Source: Pseudomonadota bacterium (lineage in GTDB: Bacteria > Myxococcota_A > Polyangia > Polyangiales > Ga0077539). From it: 6,610 nucleotides of DNA. Where the stretch lies: contig JAEYZO010000469.1 of NCBI GenBank assembly GCA_023428035.1, positions 1 to 6,610 on the forward strand, written 5' to 3'. This document shows, piece by piece, positions 5,961 through 6,610 of this stretch (within the stretch, counting starts at the first letter, position 1; each line of letters begins with the position of its first letter). The notes under the pieces were generated by a model. It was not told the DNA's origin. It saw only the letters and a list, made by a program, of their open reading frames with translations, and searched no databases. Made by a program: the position numbers and the translations under genes.

Positions 5961-6033
5961 CGCGCGTCGACCCTGGACAACCGCGGCGCGCACCCCCCGG
6001 GGCCGAGGCACTCTCTAACTCCCCGAGAGAGTC
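5961..6033. other. Short gap between the unknown gene and the GAF gene
   Basis: This 73-bp stretch is GC-rich and holds the hairpin at 6010-6032. No T-tract terminator is visible after the preceding stop and no convincing -35/-10 pair is seen before the GAF gene, so read-through is possible. Confidence 0.4.
6010..6032 (+). promoter_or_regulatory. Hairpin covering the GAF gene's ribosome binding site
   Basis: ACTCTCT (6010-6016) pairs perfectly with AGAGAGT (6026-6032) over a 9-nt loop AACTCCCCG. The 3' arm is part of the purine run GAGAGAG that sits just before GTG 6034 and is the only Shine-Dalgarno-like sequence there. The structure could therefore mask the ribosome binding site; a Rho-independent terminator is less likely because no T-run follows. 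The pairing is seen; the control role is inferred. Confidence 0.45.
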
Positions 6034-6610
6034 GTGACGCACACCAACCACCGACCCGAGCGCAACGCCCTCACGCCGTTGCCGACGCCCGACGCGCAGC
6101 GCATCGCCGCGCTGGCGAGCTGCGGCGCCCTCGACGGAGAGTCGGAGCAGCTCTTCGAGAACGTCTCGCGCCTGGCCGCGCAGGTCTGCGGCGCGTCGAT
6201 GTCGCTGGTGTACCTGGTGGGCCGCGGGCGGGAGTGGTTCAAGCAGCGCGTCGGGCTCGGCGAGCACGACGGCGACCTGGGGCGCTCGTTCTGCGCGCAC
6301 GCGCTCGCGACGAACGCGCCGGTGCTGGTGCCCGACGCGCGGCTCGACCCGCGCTTCGCGGAGCACCCCTTCGTGGCGAGCGAGCCCTTCGTGCGCTTCT
6401 ACGCCGCGGTGCCCCTCACGATCGACGACGAGCTCGCCGTGGGCGCTCTCTGCGTGTTCGACCAGGCGCCGAGGTCGATCACCGAGGTCGAGCTGGCGGC
6501 GCTGCGCTCCCTCGCGCGGGAGCTCGAGCGCACCCTCGACGACCGGCGGAGGATCGCGTCGTCGCCGCCCCCTGAGGTCGCGGCCGCGGTGACCTCGGCG
6601 GCCTCGGCGC
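6034..6610 (+). CDS. GAF-domain signalling protein, 3'-truncated
   Basis: The frame opens at GTG 6034 and stays open to the window end (192 codons plus one base), so the C-terminus is missing. An in-frame TAA at 6016-6018 makes this GTG the first possible start, and the N-terminus it gives (residues 16-42, DAQRIAALASCGALD followed by LFENVSRLAAQVCGA) is what usually leads into this GAF subfamily. The domain (about 38-168) shows REWFKQRVGL (66-75), SFCAHAL (85-91), VLVPDARLDPRF (97-108), VRFYAAVPL (120-128) and VGALCVFD (136-143), ending in a helix ELAALRSLARELERTL. Such GAF domains bind small ligands or act as dimeric sensor modules and often precede a histidine kinase, GGDEF or PAS module. 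Here the chain passes into an Ala/Ser/Pro-rich linker at about 176, so an output domain beyond the window is possible; a stand-alone GAF protein cannot be excluded. SFCAH contains C87, but GAF ligand identity cannot be told. Confidence 0.9.
   Translation, partial: MTHTNHRPERNALTPLPTPDAQRIAALASCGALDGESEQLFENVSRLAAQVCGASMSLVYLVGRGREWFKQRVGLGEHDGDLGRSFCAHALATNAPVLVPDARLDPRFAEHPFVASEPFVRFYAAVPLTIDDELAVGALCVFDQAPRSITEVELAALRSLARELERTLDDRRRIASSPPPEVAAAVTSAASA

Noticed and set aside
4329..6011. 560-codon open frame on the minus strand opposite the unknown ruvB-coupled gene
   Set aside because: Its product is Arg/Gly/Glu/Ala/Val-rich with few aromatics, as expected from the complement of a GC-rich gene; the plus-strand frame has normal composition and an ATGA coupling to ruvB.
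4637..6037. 466-codon plus-strand frame overlapping the same gene
   Set aside because: The product is nearly all Arg, Pro, Ala and Gly, a frame-shift shadow of a GC-rich gene.
1..6610. Defence island, mobile element, CRISPR or other novel multi-gene system
   Set aside because: No transposase, integrase, direct repeats, toxin-antitoxin pair or composition break is visible; the genes are housekeeping or common families apart from the unknown protein and the Dbr1-like enzyme.

Overview
The window is a very GC-rich bacterial chromosome segment with dense genes, mostly C- or G-ending codons and long antisense ORF shadows. Base composition, the Cys-rich formylglycine-generating-enzyme-fold protein and the small GAF protein suggest a myxobacterium or relative (Myxococcota, possibly Polyangiales). 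That assignment is inferred from style; there is no rRNA or other phylogenetic marker gene.

Layout from left to right. (1) The 3' part of a Cys-rich FGE-sulfatase/SUMF1-fold protein on the plus strand, cut by the window start. (2) A two-gene minus-strand unit, read right to left: a DedA/VTT membrane protein, then a metallophosphoesterase that closely resembles the N-terminal domain of the eukaryotic RNA lariat debranching enzyme Dbr1. Its stop codon lies 4 bp from the stop of the FGE-like gene. (3) A 160-bp divergent intergenic region. (4) A plus-strand block of ruvA, an 84-bp gap, ruvB, and a 537-residue all-helical protein of unknown function whose ATG overlaps the ruvB stop as ATGA. (5) A 73-bp gap with a hairpin over the likely ribosome binding site of the last gene. 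(6) The 5' part of a GAF-domain protein starting at GTG, cut by the window end.

RuvA and RuvB together form the Holliday-junction branch-migration motor. The Holliday-junction nuclease gene ruvC is not in the window. The coupled 537-residue protein is the best candidate here for something undescribed connected to RuvAB. DedA proteins are polytopic membrane proteins linked to lipid-carrier recycling, and nothing visible connects DedA functionally to the Dbr1-like enzyme apart from the shared strand and short gap.

Non-coding signals worth attention are a 10-base core (GGGAATGTCA) present in both the dedA-ruvA and ruvA-ruvB gaps, each time flanked by different but self-complementary arms, and TANNNT hexamers 8-9 nt before the ruvA and ruvB start codons, which suggest leaderless transcripts. 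I see no mobile element, CRISPR array, tRNA, rRNA or recognisable defence cluster. Most of the window looks like ordinary chromosomal backbone.
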